From positions 186,001 through 250,000 of the forward strand of contig NZ_JABMKX010000005.1 in NCBI RefSeq assembly GCF_013204885.1: a DNA stretch of 64,000 nucleotides, in the 5' to 3' direction. The first letter of the stretch is position 1; every line of letters begins with the position of its first letter. Source of the DNA: Paenibacillus tritici. Its GTDB lineage: Bacteria; Bacillota; Bacilli; Paenibacillales; Paenibacillaceae. The notes below the pieces were generated by a model. It made no database searches. It was not told the DNA's origin and saw nothing but the letters and a program-made list of their open reading frames with translations. The position numbers were made by a program, and so were the translations under genes. Positions 9,025-17,414 of the stretch are shown here, in pieces.

Positions 9025-10000
9025 TAAACGGATTCTGGTTACAGGCGGTACCGGTTCCTGGGGGCATGAGCTTATCCGGCAACTGCTGCCGCAGCATCCC
9101 AAAGAAATCATCGTATTCTCCCGCAGCGAGTCTGCACAGGTAGCCATGAGCCGTGAATTTGAAGATAAGCGCCTCAGCTTCATCATCGGCGATATCCGTG
9201 ACAAGGATGCCCTGGTAGCGGCATGCCGCGGTGTGGATTATGTGTTCCACCTGGCGGCGCTCAAGCATGTTCCAGTCTGCGAAGACCAGCCGTACGAGGC
9301 GCTGAAGACCAATGTAGTCGGCACGCAGAATGTGATTGAAGCGGCAATTGCCAATAATGTGGAAAAAGCGATCTACATCTCCACCGACAAAGCTGCCAAT
9401 CCGTCGAACTTCTACGGCATGACCAAAGCCATCGGTGAGAAGCTGTTCGTATACGCCAACCTGATCGGTTCGGGGACCCGCTTTGTCACGGTGCGCGGCG
9501 GCAATGTGCTGGGAACGAACGGCAGTGTCGTCCATCTGTTCATGAAGCAGATCCAGGACAAGGGACAGGTGCGGATCACGGACATGAATATGACCCGGTT
9601 CTTCTTCACGCTGCGCGACGCCATTACTCTGCTGTTCAAGGCTTCCGAGGTCAGTCTCGGCGGCGAGATCTTCGTCATGACCATGCCGACCTGCCGGATC
9701 GTGGATTTGGCCGAGGTGCTGATCGAGGCTTCCGGCCGAAGAGATGTCACCATGATCGAGGCAGGCATCCGGCCGGGTGAGAAAATCCACGAGATTCTCA
9801 TGAGTGACTTCGAGAGTCTGACTACGGTGGTCTATGATGAACAGTATCTGGTTATTCTGCCAACCCTGGATATGCCGGAGCTGAAAGAGCATTACCGCCA
9901 TTTCCCCCATGTGTCCTTCAATAGCTTCAGCTCGGAGGATAACCTGATGCAGCAGTCGGAAATCAGGGATATCCTGGTGCGGGGAGGGTTCCTCCAGTGA
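9014..10000 (+). CDS. UDP-GlcNAc 4,6-dehydratase/5-epimerase (CapE/WbjB type SDR)
   Basis: A 328-residue extended SDR enzyme. It has an NAD-binding TGGTGSWGHEL near residue 10, the catalytic region ISTDKAANPSNFYGMTKAIGEK (YxxxK with an adjacent Ser/Thr), and RGGNVLGTNGSVVHLF, all typical of polysaccharide dehydratases of the CapD/CapE/FlaA1 group. It would remove water from UDP-GlcNAc to give a 4-keto-6-deoxy sugar. ATG 9014 is chosen because GGAGGGA lies six bases upstream; a TTG at 8999 is in frame. It overlaps both neighbours, so the trio is translationally coupled. Confidence 0.82.
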   Translation: MFNNKRILVTGGTGSWGHELIRQLLPQHPKEIIVFSRSESAQVAMSREFEDKRLSFIIGDIRDKDALVAACRGVDYVFHLAALKHVPVCEDQPYEALKTNVVGTQNVIEAAIANNVEKAIYISTDKAANPSNFYGMTKAIGEKLFVYANLIGSGTRFVTVRGGNVLGTNGSVVHLFMKQIQDKGQVRITDMNMTRFFFTLRDAITLLFKASEVSLGGEIFVMTMPTCRIVDLAEVLIEASGRRDVTMIEAGIRPGEKIHEILMSDFESLTTVVYDEQYLVILPTLDMPELKEHYRHFPHVSFNSFSSEDNLMQQSEIRDILVRGGFLQ

Positions 10001-10908
10001 AACTCCTTATCCTCGGCGGAAATGGTATGGCGGGTCACATGCTGGCGGAATACTTCCGCCGCCAGGGCAAGCATCACATCTTCCACACAACCCGGGATAA
10101 GAACGATCTTGGAGGGTTGTATATAGATGCCGATGACATTGCCGGCGTAGAGAAGCTGGTCGAAATCGTCTCCCCCCATTGCATCATTAATGCAATGGGG
10201 GTACTCAATCAATTTGCCGAACGTGACCGGATCGGTGCGTATCATGTCAACGGATTCCTGCCCCATCGTCTGCGGCGGGTGGCAGACCAGATCCGTGCCC
10301 GGCTCATTCACATCAGCTCTGATTGTGTATTCGAAGGAACGCGCGGAAGCTACACGGAGGATGACCCTGCTGACGGCACATCGGTCTATGCGCTTACCAA
10401 GAGTCTTGGAGAAGTGCGGGACCCCGGACATCTGACAATCCGCACCTCAATCATCGGGCCCGAGATCCGCTCCGGCGGGATCGGACTGATGGAATGGTTC
10501 CTGGCCCAGAAGGGCCGGGTGGCCGGGTATGAACATGTGATGTGGAATGGAGTCACCACACTGGAACTGGCGAGAGCCGTCGATTCCTTGCTTGGCTCCG
10601 ATCTCTCGGGGCTGATACATCTGGCCCATCCGCAGCCGGTAAGCAAATATGAGCTGCTGCAGATGATGCAGGCTGCATTTCATAAGGAGGATGTCGAGAT
10701 CTTTCCGCAGCAGAATCCGGTTCAGGACCGGACGCTGGTCAGTACCAGAAGCGATGTGACTATAAAGCTGCCTTCCTATCCCCAGATGCTTAGGGAGCTG
10801 GCCGATTTTATGTACAGCTCAGAGATACCTGCCAGCTCAGAGATACCGGCCCGCTCAGAGATACCGGCCCGCTCAGAGATACCGACCCGCTCAGAGCTGC
10901 CGATATGA
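9997..10908 (+). CDS. RmlD-like NAD(P)-dependent sugar reductase with a C-terminal hexapeptide repeat
   Basis: A 303-residue short-chain enzyme with the N-terminal LILGGNGMAGHMLAEYF cofactor loop, NAMGVLNQFAERDR, HISSDCVFEG and the active-site YALTKSLGE, as in dTDP-4-dehydrorhamnose reductases. Next to a WbjB-type dehydratase and a 2-epimerase, a 4-keto reduction toward UDP-L-rhamnosamine and then UDP-L-QuiNAc (the WbvB/WbvR/WbvD scheme) is the best fit. That assignment is inferred from gene order. The last 30 residues are a six-residue repeat, S/R-S-E-I-P-A, encoded by an 18-bp tandem repeat (about 10815-10895). This looks like a repeat expansion into the C-terminus. Confidence 0.78.
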   Translation: MKLLILGGNGMAGHMLAEYFRRQGKHHIFHTTRDKNDLGGLYIDADDIAGVEKLVEIVSPHCIINAMGVLNQFAERDRIGAYHVNGFLPHRLRRVADQIRARLIHISSDCVFEGTRGSYTEDDPADGTSVYALTKSLGEVRDPGHLTIRTSIIGPEIRSGGIGLMEWFLAQKGRVAGYEHVMWNGVTTLELARAVDSLLGSDLSGLIHLAHPQPVSKYELLQMMQAAFHKEDVEIFPQQNPVQDRTLVSTRSDVTIKLPSYPQMLRELADFMYSSEIPASSEIPARSEIPARSEIPTRSELPI

Positions 10909-11906
10909 AGGGGCGGAGACTGCTGATTACCGGAGCTGCCGGATTTACCGGCCGTCATGCCGTGGCTTATTTTGCTGCCGGAGGAGCAGAGGTGACAGCT
11001 GTAGTACGCTCCAAGACAGCGGAATCGGGTATTTTTCCGGCGGGGGTTCGGCGGTATGTCTGCGATCTTGGGGACCGCAAGGCTGTGGCAGCAATGATTG
11101 AAGCAGTTAAGCCGGACCTGGTATTGCACCTGGCAGGGAAGAATTCGGTCCCGGAGTCCTGGCGTGACCCGCTGCTCTATATGGAGACCAATGTAATGGC
11201 TACCCTATACTTGCTTGAGGCGCTGCGATTCCAGCCGGCCAGCCGTATCCTGGTGGCCGGCTCCCGGCTTAAGTACAGACCGGGTACGGAAGAACCGCCT
11301 CATCCCTACAGCCTTAGCAAGACGCTGGAGGAGCTGGTATCGCTGGCCTGGGGAACACTTTTCAAGCAGCCTGTGCTGATGGCGGAGCCCTCGAATCTGA
11401 TCGGTCCCGGTCCATCGACCGGCTTCTGTTCCCTCCTGGCACGCCATATTGTGCGCAGTGAAGAAGCTGCGTCAGCCGGAGAGGCGCCTCCTGCAGCATT
11501 CAGGCTCTCCTCGCGCCATACGCTGCGTGACTTCCTGGATGTGCGGGATGCGGTTCGGGCTTATGGCTTCATTCTGGATTCGGGAGAGACGGGTAAGGTC
11601 TACCGTATCGACTCCGGAGCCCAGCGGGAGCTTGGGGATATTGCCGCGAAGCTGCTGGCTCATGCTGCAGCTCCGGTTATGATGGACTGGGGACCGGATC
11701 AGGAGCAGCACAGCCGGGGGAAGGACTCCCCGGCATCTGCCGTTCCGGTGAAGCCTCCGTTTGAATCTGCTGGTAAAGAGGTGCCGCCTGTGGAACCGGA
11801 AGACTATGCTGCCATTCCCGGCTGGAAGCCGGAGATTGGGCTTGACCGGTCACTGGCGGATATTATCGGCTATACAAGGGCCGGTGAGGAAGGAAGGTTG
11901 TTATGA
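10905..11906 (+). CDS. NAD-dependent sugar epimerase/dehydratase family protein
   Basis: A 333-residue extended SDR protein. It has a cofactor-binding ITGAAGFTGRHAVAYF near the N-terminus, LHLAGKNSVPESWRDP with the usual ETNVMAT segment, and HPYSLSKTLEELV as the Y-x3-K active site. The pattern is closest to the GDP-mannose 4,6-dehydratase / GDP-4-keto-6-deoxymannose reductase branch. The substrate cannot be named. About 60 residues before the C-terminal segment look like a variable insertion rich in Ser, Glu and Pro. The start overlaps the preceding stop (ATGA) and its own stop overlaps the next start in the same way, so it belongs to the same operon. Confidence 0.75.
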   Translation: MKGRRLLITGAAGFTGRHAVAYFAAGGAEVTAVVRSKTAESGIFPAGVRRYVCDLGDRKAVAAMIEAVKPDLVLHLAGKNSVPESWRDPLLYMETNVMATLYLLEALRFQPASRILVAGSRLKYRPGTEEPPHPYSLSKTLEELVSLAWGTLFKQPVLMAEPSNLIGPGPSTGFCSLLARHIVRSEEAASAGEAPPAAFRLSSRHTLRDFLDVRDAVRAYGFILDSGETGKVYRIDSGAQRELGDIAAKLLAHAAAPVMMDWGPDQEQHSRGKDSPASAVPVKPPFESAGKEVPPVEPEDYAAIPGWKPEIGLDRSLADIIGYTRAGEEGRLL

Positions 11907-12619
11907 AGCCCAGAGTATCCGTAGTGATTCCTTTTTATAATTGTCCTTATATTGAGCAGGCGCTGCAAAGCGCCCTGGCTCAATCCTGGCGGCCTTATGA
12001 GATTATCGTGGTGGATGACGGTTCAACGATGCATACAGAGCGGATAATCCCTTACCTGCCCCATATCCACTATCTGGGCAAAGCCAACGGTGGCACTGCT
12101 TCCGCGCTCAATCACGGGATTGCCCATGCTTCGGGAGATTATGTTGTCTGGCTCAGCTCGGATGATATGTTCTACCATGACAAGATCAATAACCAGGTTC
12201 TGTTCATGGAACAGAACCGTTTGCTGATCACCTACACTAATTTCAACTTCATTAATGGAAACTCGCAGGTTGTTGAGCTGAATGCGGCGGCTGTGTTTCA
12301 TAACCAGCTTGACTATTTGCGCTGCTTCCTGCACGGCAACCCTATCAACGGATGTACGGTGATGTTCAAGCGGGAGATATTCGGCGCCATCGGGTTGTTT
12401 GATGAAGCCCTTCCGTATACCCATGATTATGATCTGTGGTACCGGGCCATTCTGAACGGTTACGCACCGGTGATGCTGAACCAGTCCTTGACTGCCTACC
12501 GCCGGCATGACGGTATGGGCACGCTTAAGTACTATGATGTTATCATGGCGGAAGCTGCGGCCACCAGTGCCCGTTATCACGCCCCGCTAAGCGGCTTGAT
12601 TGCTTCCATGGGCGGCTAG
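11903..12619 (+). CDS. Family 2 glycosyltransferase
   Basis: A 238-residue GT-A enzyme. It has VSVVIPFYNCPYIEQAL at the N-terminus, the nucleotide-binding EIIVVDDGST, the metal-binding SSDDMFYHDK, and a C-terminal YTHDYDLWYRAILNGY followed by LTAYRRHDGMGT. It lacks membrane segments. It resembles the GT2 gene at 13283 in layout, and the two flank a methyltransferase. Start and stop overlap the neighbours by four bases (ATGA type) on the upstream side. The sugar it transfers is unknown. Confidence 0.85.
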   Translation: MKPRVSVVIPFYNCPYIEQALQSALAQSWRPYEIIVVDDGSTMHTERIIPYLPHIHYLGKANGGTASALNHGIAHASGDYVVWLSSDDMFYHDKINNQVLFMEQNRLLITYTNFNFINGNSQVVELNAAAVFHNQLDYLRCFLHGNPINGCTVMFKREIFGAIGLFDEALPYTHDYDLWYRAILNGYAPVMLNQSLTAYRRHDGMGTLKYYDVIMAEAAATSARYHAPLSGLIASMGG

Positions 12620-12681
12620 CTGCCCATGAAAGCCAGGTATAGCCTATATACAAGCCGCTTAATGCTTAGGAGGGAGAGTCT

Positions 12682-13257
12682 ATGTACCGGGAAATAGAAG
12701 TGAAAGACTTCCTGCCGGTCCTGCTGGAGCAGCTGAAATTCTCCGAGAGTATTCTGGATATCGGCAGCGGTACCGGTGCGTTGCTGGAGCGGTATGAAGC
12801 CGCTGTGGTGCTGGGGCTGGATATCCATCGGCCCTATCTGCTACACCGCCAATACAAGTCCCCCCATATCATTCCGGTTCATGCCGATGCCGGACACATT
12901 GATAAGCTGTTTCTGCCGGGAACCTTCTCTGCGGTCACACTGATTGATTCCCTGGAGCATTTCTCGATGAGTGAGGGCATGGAGCTGCTCCGCAAGGCAG
13001 AGATTATCGCTGCAAACCGGGTGGTTGTATTTACACCGCGGGGATTCTTCCCGCAGGAAGGAAAGGACCATTTCAATCTGCACGGGGAGTATTACCAGAA
13101 GCACTGGAGCGGCTGGGAGCCCGAGGATTTCCTGAAGCTGGGCTATGCTGTAACTGTGCTGAAGGGCTTCCACCATGCCGAGAATCCCTCATTCCGGGAA
13201 GCATTCGGCGAGAATCATGCGCCGCTGGATGCTCTGCTTGCCTGCAAGACAGTATAA
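12682..13257 (+). CDS. Class I SAM-dependent methyltransferase
   Basis: A 191-residue soluble enzyme with a SAM-binding motif I ILDIGSGTGALLERY near residue 28, an acidic end of strand 2 (LGLDIHRPY) and motif IV-like FSAVTLIDSLEHF. AGGAGGGAGAG lies before the start. Its place between two GT2 genes suggests methylation of a glycan or its precursor, for example as a chain terminator. That role is inferred. Confidence 0.8.
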   Translation: MYREIEVKDFLPVLLEQLKFSESILDIGSGTGALLERYEAAVVLGLDIHRPYLLHRQYKSPHIIPVHADAGHIDKLFLPGTFSAVTLIDSLEHFSMSEGMELLRKAEIIAANRVVVFTPRGFFPQEGKDHFNLHGEYYQKHWSGWEPEDFLKLGYAVTVLKGFHHAENPSFREAFGENHAPLDALLACKTV

Positions 13258-13282
13258 ATGAACTCAGTGAGGAGGCCGGCGC

Positions 13283-14005
13283 ATGGAGCATAAGACCAAG
13301 GTCTCGGTGGTGATTCCGTTCTATAATTGTCCCTACGTGAATTTGGCGGTCGAAAGCGTGCTGGCGCAGAGCTATACGGATATTGAGCTGATTGTTGTCG
13401 ATGACGGTTCTACGCTCTATATGGAGAAGCTGGAAGCATATAAGAACCAAATGGTGTATATCCGCAAACCAAACGGCGGAACCGCCTCGGCACTCAATAG
13501 AGGAATCCAGGTGTCCAGCGGGGCTTATTTTGCCTGGTTAAGCGCGGACGACCTGTTCCATCCCGATAAAATCAGACGGCAAATGGAGACCATCCGCAGC
13601 TCTGGAACCTTCTTCAATCATACGGCTTATTATTATATCAATGCGCTCGGGGAACGGTTCTCCGGTATCATCCGGATGCCGGCCTTCACCAGGCAGGCTT
13701 TCATTCAGACCATGATGTCAAGCTGTCCGGTTAACGGCAGTACGGTTCTGTGTGATATGGAGATCTTCTCCAGGATCGGACTGTTTAATGAAAGTCTCTT
13801 GTATACCCAGGATTATGACCTGTGGCTGCGGATTCTGCCGCATTTTGAATGGTCTTATATTGACGAGCCTTTGCTTGATTACCGCGTTCATAACGAGATG
13901 GGCTCTGTCTTGCACAGCGAAGCGCAGCGCCGGGAAATTGCACAGGTGCAGTCCATGCATAGGGGCAATCTGACCCGGCTGCTGAGAAAGGAGAGAAGCA
14001 CATGA
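13283..14005 (+). CDS. Family 2 glycosyltransferase
   Basis: A 240-residue GT-A enzyme, clearly a paralogue of the one at 11903: VSVVIPFYNCPYVNLAVES, ELIVVDDGST, GGTASALNRGI, SADDLFHPDK and YTQDYDLWLRILPHF in the same order. GTGAGGAGG lies about ten bases before the ATG. The stop overlaps the start of the next glycosyltransferase by four bases. Confidence 0.85.
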   Translation: MEHKTKVSVVIPFYNCPYVNLAVESVLAQSYTDIELIVVDDGSTLYMEKLEAYKNQMVYIRKPNGGTASALNRGIQVSSGAYFAWLSADDLFHPDKIRRQMETIRSSGTFFNHTAYYYINALGERFSGIIRMPAFTRQAFIQTMMSSCPVNGSTVLCDMEIFSRIGLFNESLLYTQDYDLWLRILPHFEWSYIDEPLLDYRVHNEMGSVLHSEAQRREIAQVQSMHRGNLTRLLRKERST

Positions 14006-15048
14006 GACTGACCTTTCCGGCGCTGACGTTATCCAGAGGCGGTGCGCAGCGCATGCTGACCGAGCTGGCTAACCGTCTGGCTATAATGGGCCATAAGGTT
14101 GTTGTTCTTATTCCCAGCAACGGTGTGGTGGAATATGAGATGAAATGCCCGATCATCACTGCCCCCAGGCCGGTGCTGTCGGAGGAAGATTTCCCCTATG
14201 GGGATGTGATCATCTCCAATTACTATACAACCGTGCCGGTTGCAGAGCGGGCCAGCCAGCAGGGGAAAGGGCTGCATATCCGGCTGGCCTTATGTTATGA
14301 GCCAACCTTTTTGCCGGATAATAATCTGTCGTTCTCCTCCTATAGCATCACCCGTAATCTGCTTGTACTGTCACGCTGGCAGCAGGAGATCATTAGAATG
14401 AATCACGGCATTAAGGGCAGAATTGTTCCGGTGGGAGTCAACCCCGATTTCAATAATACGCATTTGCGCGACAGGGCAGACAGACCGCTTATCATTTCGG
14501 CAATCATGCGGCGGCCGGAGGGTGGATTCTCAGGCCACCGCGAACAGGAATACCTGATTGAGCAGCTGGATAGGGTCAAGCGTCTTCATCCTGAAGTTAT
14601 AATCTACATCATTGTTCCTCCTGCCGAATACGCTGCCTCAGAGAGTCTGCAGGAGCTGTTAAGCACCCGAAGCTATCAGCTTCGGACACCCGGGAATGAT
14701 GTGGAGCTGGCTTATCATTATAATGAGAGCGATATTTTTGTCAGCTCCAGTACCAATGACGCCGGCTCCTTGCCGGGGCTTGAAGCCATGCGCTGCGGTG
14801 CGGCTCTGGTTACAGTATATTCAGGGGGGAACCTTGAATACTGCGCACATGGACATAACTGCCTGATGTCGTACCGTCATGAGAACCGTCTGGCTGCGGA
14901 TATCGTGACTCTTATTGATGACAAAGAGCTTCGCTGTCGTCTGGCCGCCAGGGGAGAGCTGGATTCTCAGCGCTTTACCTGGGAGCGGAGCATGCAGATT
15001 TTCCAGACAGAGCTGTTTGATATTGTATCCAAACAAGGCGCAAGATGA
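14002..15048 (+). CDS. Family 4-type glycosyltransferase
   Basis: A 348-residue GT-B protein: an N-terminal SRGGAQRMLTELANRLAIMGHKV acceptor domain and a C-terminal donor domain with SDIFVSSSTNDAGSLPGLEAMRCGAALVT, where the usual E-G-F-G-x-x-x-x-E stretch is modified. It overlaps the preceding GT2 by four bases and is the last gene of this run, being followed by a terminator. It would add a sugar to the glycan made by this operon. The specificity is unknown. Confidence 0.82.
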   Translation: MRLTFPALTLSRGGAQRMLTELANRLAIMGHKVVVLIPSNGVVEYEMKCPIITAPRPVLSEEDFPYGDVIISNYYTTVPVAERASQQGKGLHIRLALCYEPTFLPDNNLSFSSYSITRNLLVLSRWQQEIIRMNHGIKGRIVPVGVNPDFNNTHLRDRADRPLIISAIMRRPEGGFSGHREQEYLIEQLDRVKRLHPEVIIYIIVPPAEYAASESLQELLSTRSYQLRTPGNDVELAYHYNESDIFVSSSTNDAGSLPGLEAMRCGAALVTVYSGGNLEYCAHGHNCLMSYRHENRLAADIVTLIDDKELRCRLAARGELDSQRFTWERSMQIFQTELFDIVSKQGAR

Positions 15049-15066
15049 GGATCACAGCAATCACAA

Positions 15067-15110
15067 AGAACCCTCTACCCCGGTTAGCTGATCGGGTTAA
15101 GGGTTCTTTT
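15067..15110 (+). terminator. Terminator of the glycan operon
   Basis: AGAACCCT (15067-15074) pairs with AGGGTTCT (15100-15107), with an inner ACCCCGGTTAGCTGATCGGGT part, followed by four T. It lies between convergent genes. Confidence 0.85.
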
Positions 15111-15121
15111 GCATACATAAG

Positions 15122-16192
15122 TTAAAAGATTGCGAAGGAGTTCATCATCTCCCGGAAGGAATGGGCGTATTGATCGAATCCAAAATGTGTGACCATATGC
15201 TGACGGCCCTGATAGCATATAGCTTCACGCAGCGGAATGTTATCCATCAGCTCCAGACCTTCGTTAACAGCGGCCTCCACATTGCCGATGGGGTAAAATT
15301 TGCCCGTTATATTATGGGTGATGAAGGAGCGGACACCGTCCGAATCGGTACTGAGCACAGGACAGGAGCAGCAGACGGCCTCAGCTACCGCATATCCAAA
15401 CCCTTCTGTGACTGAACTCGACAGCAGGAAGCCCCCGGAACCTGCAATGGATGAATAATATAAAGGCATAGTCTGATTCGGTATATTCGTGAACACAATC
15501 AGGCGGTCATCCAGTCCAAGTGCATACAGTTCTTCATTGAATCTCTCCTTCTGCTCCTCTGATGCCAGAGCCGGATCATGGAACATCCAGAGATGAAGAT
15601 TAGGCTTATGCTTGCGGAGTACATGGGCAATCTTCAGATATTCACTCCAGTTTTTGTTGGGTTCCAGCCGCCCGACCCAGGCAATAACCGGATCAACAGG
15701 CTTCTCACCGGGGATATGCCGGAAGGTGTGTACATCCACTAGGTTCGGAATGACATAACGCTGCAGCCAAGGGCAGATTTCGATGAATAGCTCGAGTAAA
15801 TGATCTGTCGGAGGAAGCAGCACGGCATTGCAGAAGGCCTGCAGGTAAGGGACGGATTCTATAATCAGATTCCTGGCCTCGTCTCTTGTTCCAAGCCCCT
15901 GTGACTCGTAGATCAGGATGCCGCCATACCCCAGCCGGCGCAGGCGTTCCATCAGTATATAATCAGAAGTTACAATAATGGCGTCATAATGATGGGTATC
16001 CAGTACAGCCTTGATATCCTCATCCTGCGGAGCTATGAACACCGGGAAGCTTACCGAATTGTGACTTCCGAACCCCGGCATGAGATAGAGCACATGGCAT
16101 TCGATGCCGTTCTTCTGAAGCGTCTCACACCGCAGCCTGTTCAGAGTCTCCACCCCGCCGCTCGGCACATAGAACGTAAATAAAACCTTCAA
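15122..16192 (-). CDS. Family 4-type glycosyltransferase
   Basis: A 356-residue GT-B protein. The N-terminus reads KVLFTFYVPSGGVETLNRLRCE; the donor domain has IAWVGRLEPNKNWSEYLKIA and LLSSSVTEGFGYAVAEAVCCSCPVL, with the E-x7-E motif intact. The frame is open to 16351, but a TTG start at 16192 is chosen because AGGAGG lies seven bases upstream and the protein then begins at the conserved first strand. It is convergent with the main glycan operon and is probably part of the same surface-glycan locus. Confidence 0.8.
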   Translation of the reverse strand: MKVLFTFYVPSGGVETLNRLRCETLQKNGIECHVLYLMPGFGSHNSVSFPVFIAPQDEDIKAVLDTHHYDAIIVTSDYILMERLRRLGYGGILIYESQGLGTRDEARNLIIESVPYLQAFCNAVLLPPTDHLLELFIEICPWLQRYVIPNLVDVHTFRHIPGEKPVDPVIAWVGRLEPNKNWSEYLKIAHVLRKHKPNLHLWMFHDPALASEEQKERFNEELYALGLDDRLIVFTNIPNQTMPLYYSSIAGSGGFLLSSSVTEGFGYAVAEAVCCSCPVLSTDSDGVRSFITHNITGKFYPIGNVEAAVNEGLELMDNIPLREAICYQGRQHMVTHFGFDQYAHSFREMMNSFAIF

Positions 16193-16380
16193 GTTCACCC
16201 CTCCTGACATTAACCCTGCGGAGAAACACAGTCTGCTGTTTATAAGATACGCCGGATTTCTCCTGCGCGTGACTAATTGGGGCAGGGTTGCCAAATCCTG
16301 CTCAGGATAGCTTGGCAGGGCAGGAGCCATGCTAAGGTTGTTACGCCGCACTTAATTATTCTGTGATGGGGGATGAATGA

Positions 16381-17211
16381 ATGTTGCGATCGAAATTCGG
16401 TTTGTCGGTTTCTGCGGCCCTGCTGGTTGGTGCCATCAGTATTACCGGTTGCGGTGCCAATAACTCTGCAAGTAACAACGGTAATATGCAGACCAAAAAT
16501 GTACGGGGGGCAGACGGGCGTATCCACGTGAACTCTGTACAGAACGGAATGCGTGACAATGACTTCGGCAGCATGGAGATGAGCAAGGAATTGGCTGACC
16601 GTGTAGCGGCCATGCCGGAAGTCCGTTCGGCTAACGTAATCATGGTAGGCAGAAGTGCTTATGTAGCCGTAATGCTGGAGAATGCTTCAGGTGGTGTGCA
16701 CACGAGGAATACCCGCGATATGGGAACCGGAAGAGGAACGGCTGCAGGGGTTCCCGGGATGACGGGTACAGGCGGTTCGATGGCTGGAATTCCGCAGAAT
16801 CTGACGGGCACTGGGACCGTTGGCGGTACGGGTACGGCAACTCCCGGAGATTATCTGGGGAACGGCAATAACGGCATTATGTCCCGCAGCAACATGGTCG
16901 ATGGACGGCACATGAAGCGCGACATTGACGAGAGCCTCGGCGGCAATATCGGAACACGCAGCGTAACGCCTGGTAATGGGACTGCTGCCGATAAAGACAC
17001 GCTTACCGGGGAAGTTAAGGACAAGATCGCCGCAGAGGTACAAAAAGGAAACACTTACGTTAATAATGTCTATGTCTCTGCGAACCCGGATTTTGTGGAA
17101 CGGGCCGATTATTATGCCCGGGAATTCCGTGCCGGACATCCGCTCAAAGGCTTCGCCAATGAGTTCCGGATTATGGCCGAACGTATTTTCCCTGCGCGCA
17201 GCGGAGAATAA
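16381..17211 (+). CDS. YhcN/YlaJ family sporulation lipoprotein
   Basis: A 276-residue exported lipoprotein. The signal peptide ends in a lipobox (SITGCG, Cys near residue 24). The conserved YhcN/YlaJ core follows: KELADRVAAMPEVRSANVIMVGRSAYVAVML. The middle is a low-complexity Gly/Thr/Met-rich stretch. The C-terminal part has KIAAEVQKGNTYVNNVYVSANPDFVERADYY. Family members are made in the forespore and affect spore outgrowth or membrane properties. GGGGGATGAATG precedes the start. Confidence 0.85.
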   Translation: MLRSKFGLSVSAALLVGAISITGCGANNSASNNGNMQTKNVRGADGRIHVNSVQNGMRDNDFGSMEMSKELADRVAAMPEVRSANVIMVGRSAYVAVMLENASGGVHTRNTRDMGTGRGTAAGVPGMTGTGGSMAGIPQNLTGTGTVGGTGTATPGDYLGNGNNGIMSRSNMVDGRHMKRDIDESLGGNIGTRSVTPGNGTAADKDTLTGEVKDKIAAEVQKGNTYVNNVYVSANPDFVERADYYAREFRAGHPLKGFANEFRIMAERIFPARSGE

Positions 17212-17325
17212 GCAGCCTTATGCCTTGAATAACGCTAGTATTCCAGAGGAATATGAGGCTTATTCAGATGACGGGCATATGGATGGACACAGAAGCAACA
17301 CAGACAAAATATAAGGGCAGTTAAT

Positions 17326-17373
17326 AGCCATGAAGCCACCTTCCCCGCAAACGGGGACGATGGCTTCATGGCT
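17326..17373. terminator. Long perfect hairpin between convergent genes
   Basis: AGCCATGAAGCCA (17326-17338) pairs with TGGCTTCATGGCT (17361-17373) around a CCCCGCAAACGGGG inner hairpin. There is no long T-run on either side. The position between convergent genes fits a bidirectional terminator. Confidence 0.65.
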
Positions 17374-17414
17374 TACTATACATACTGGACTACAGAAGCA
17401 GACAATAGCGCCGC

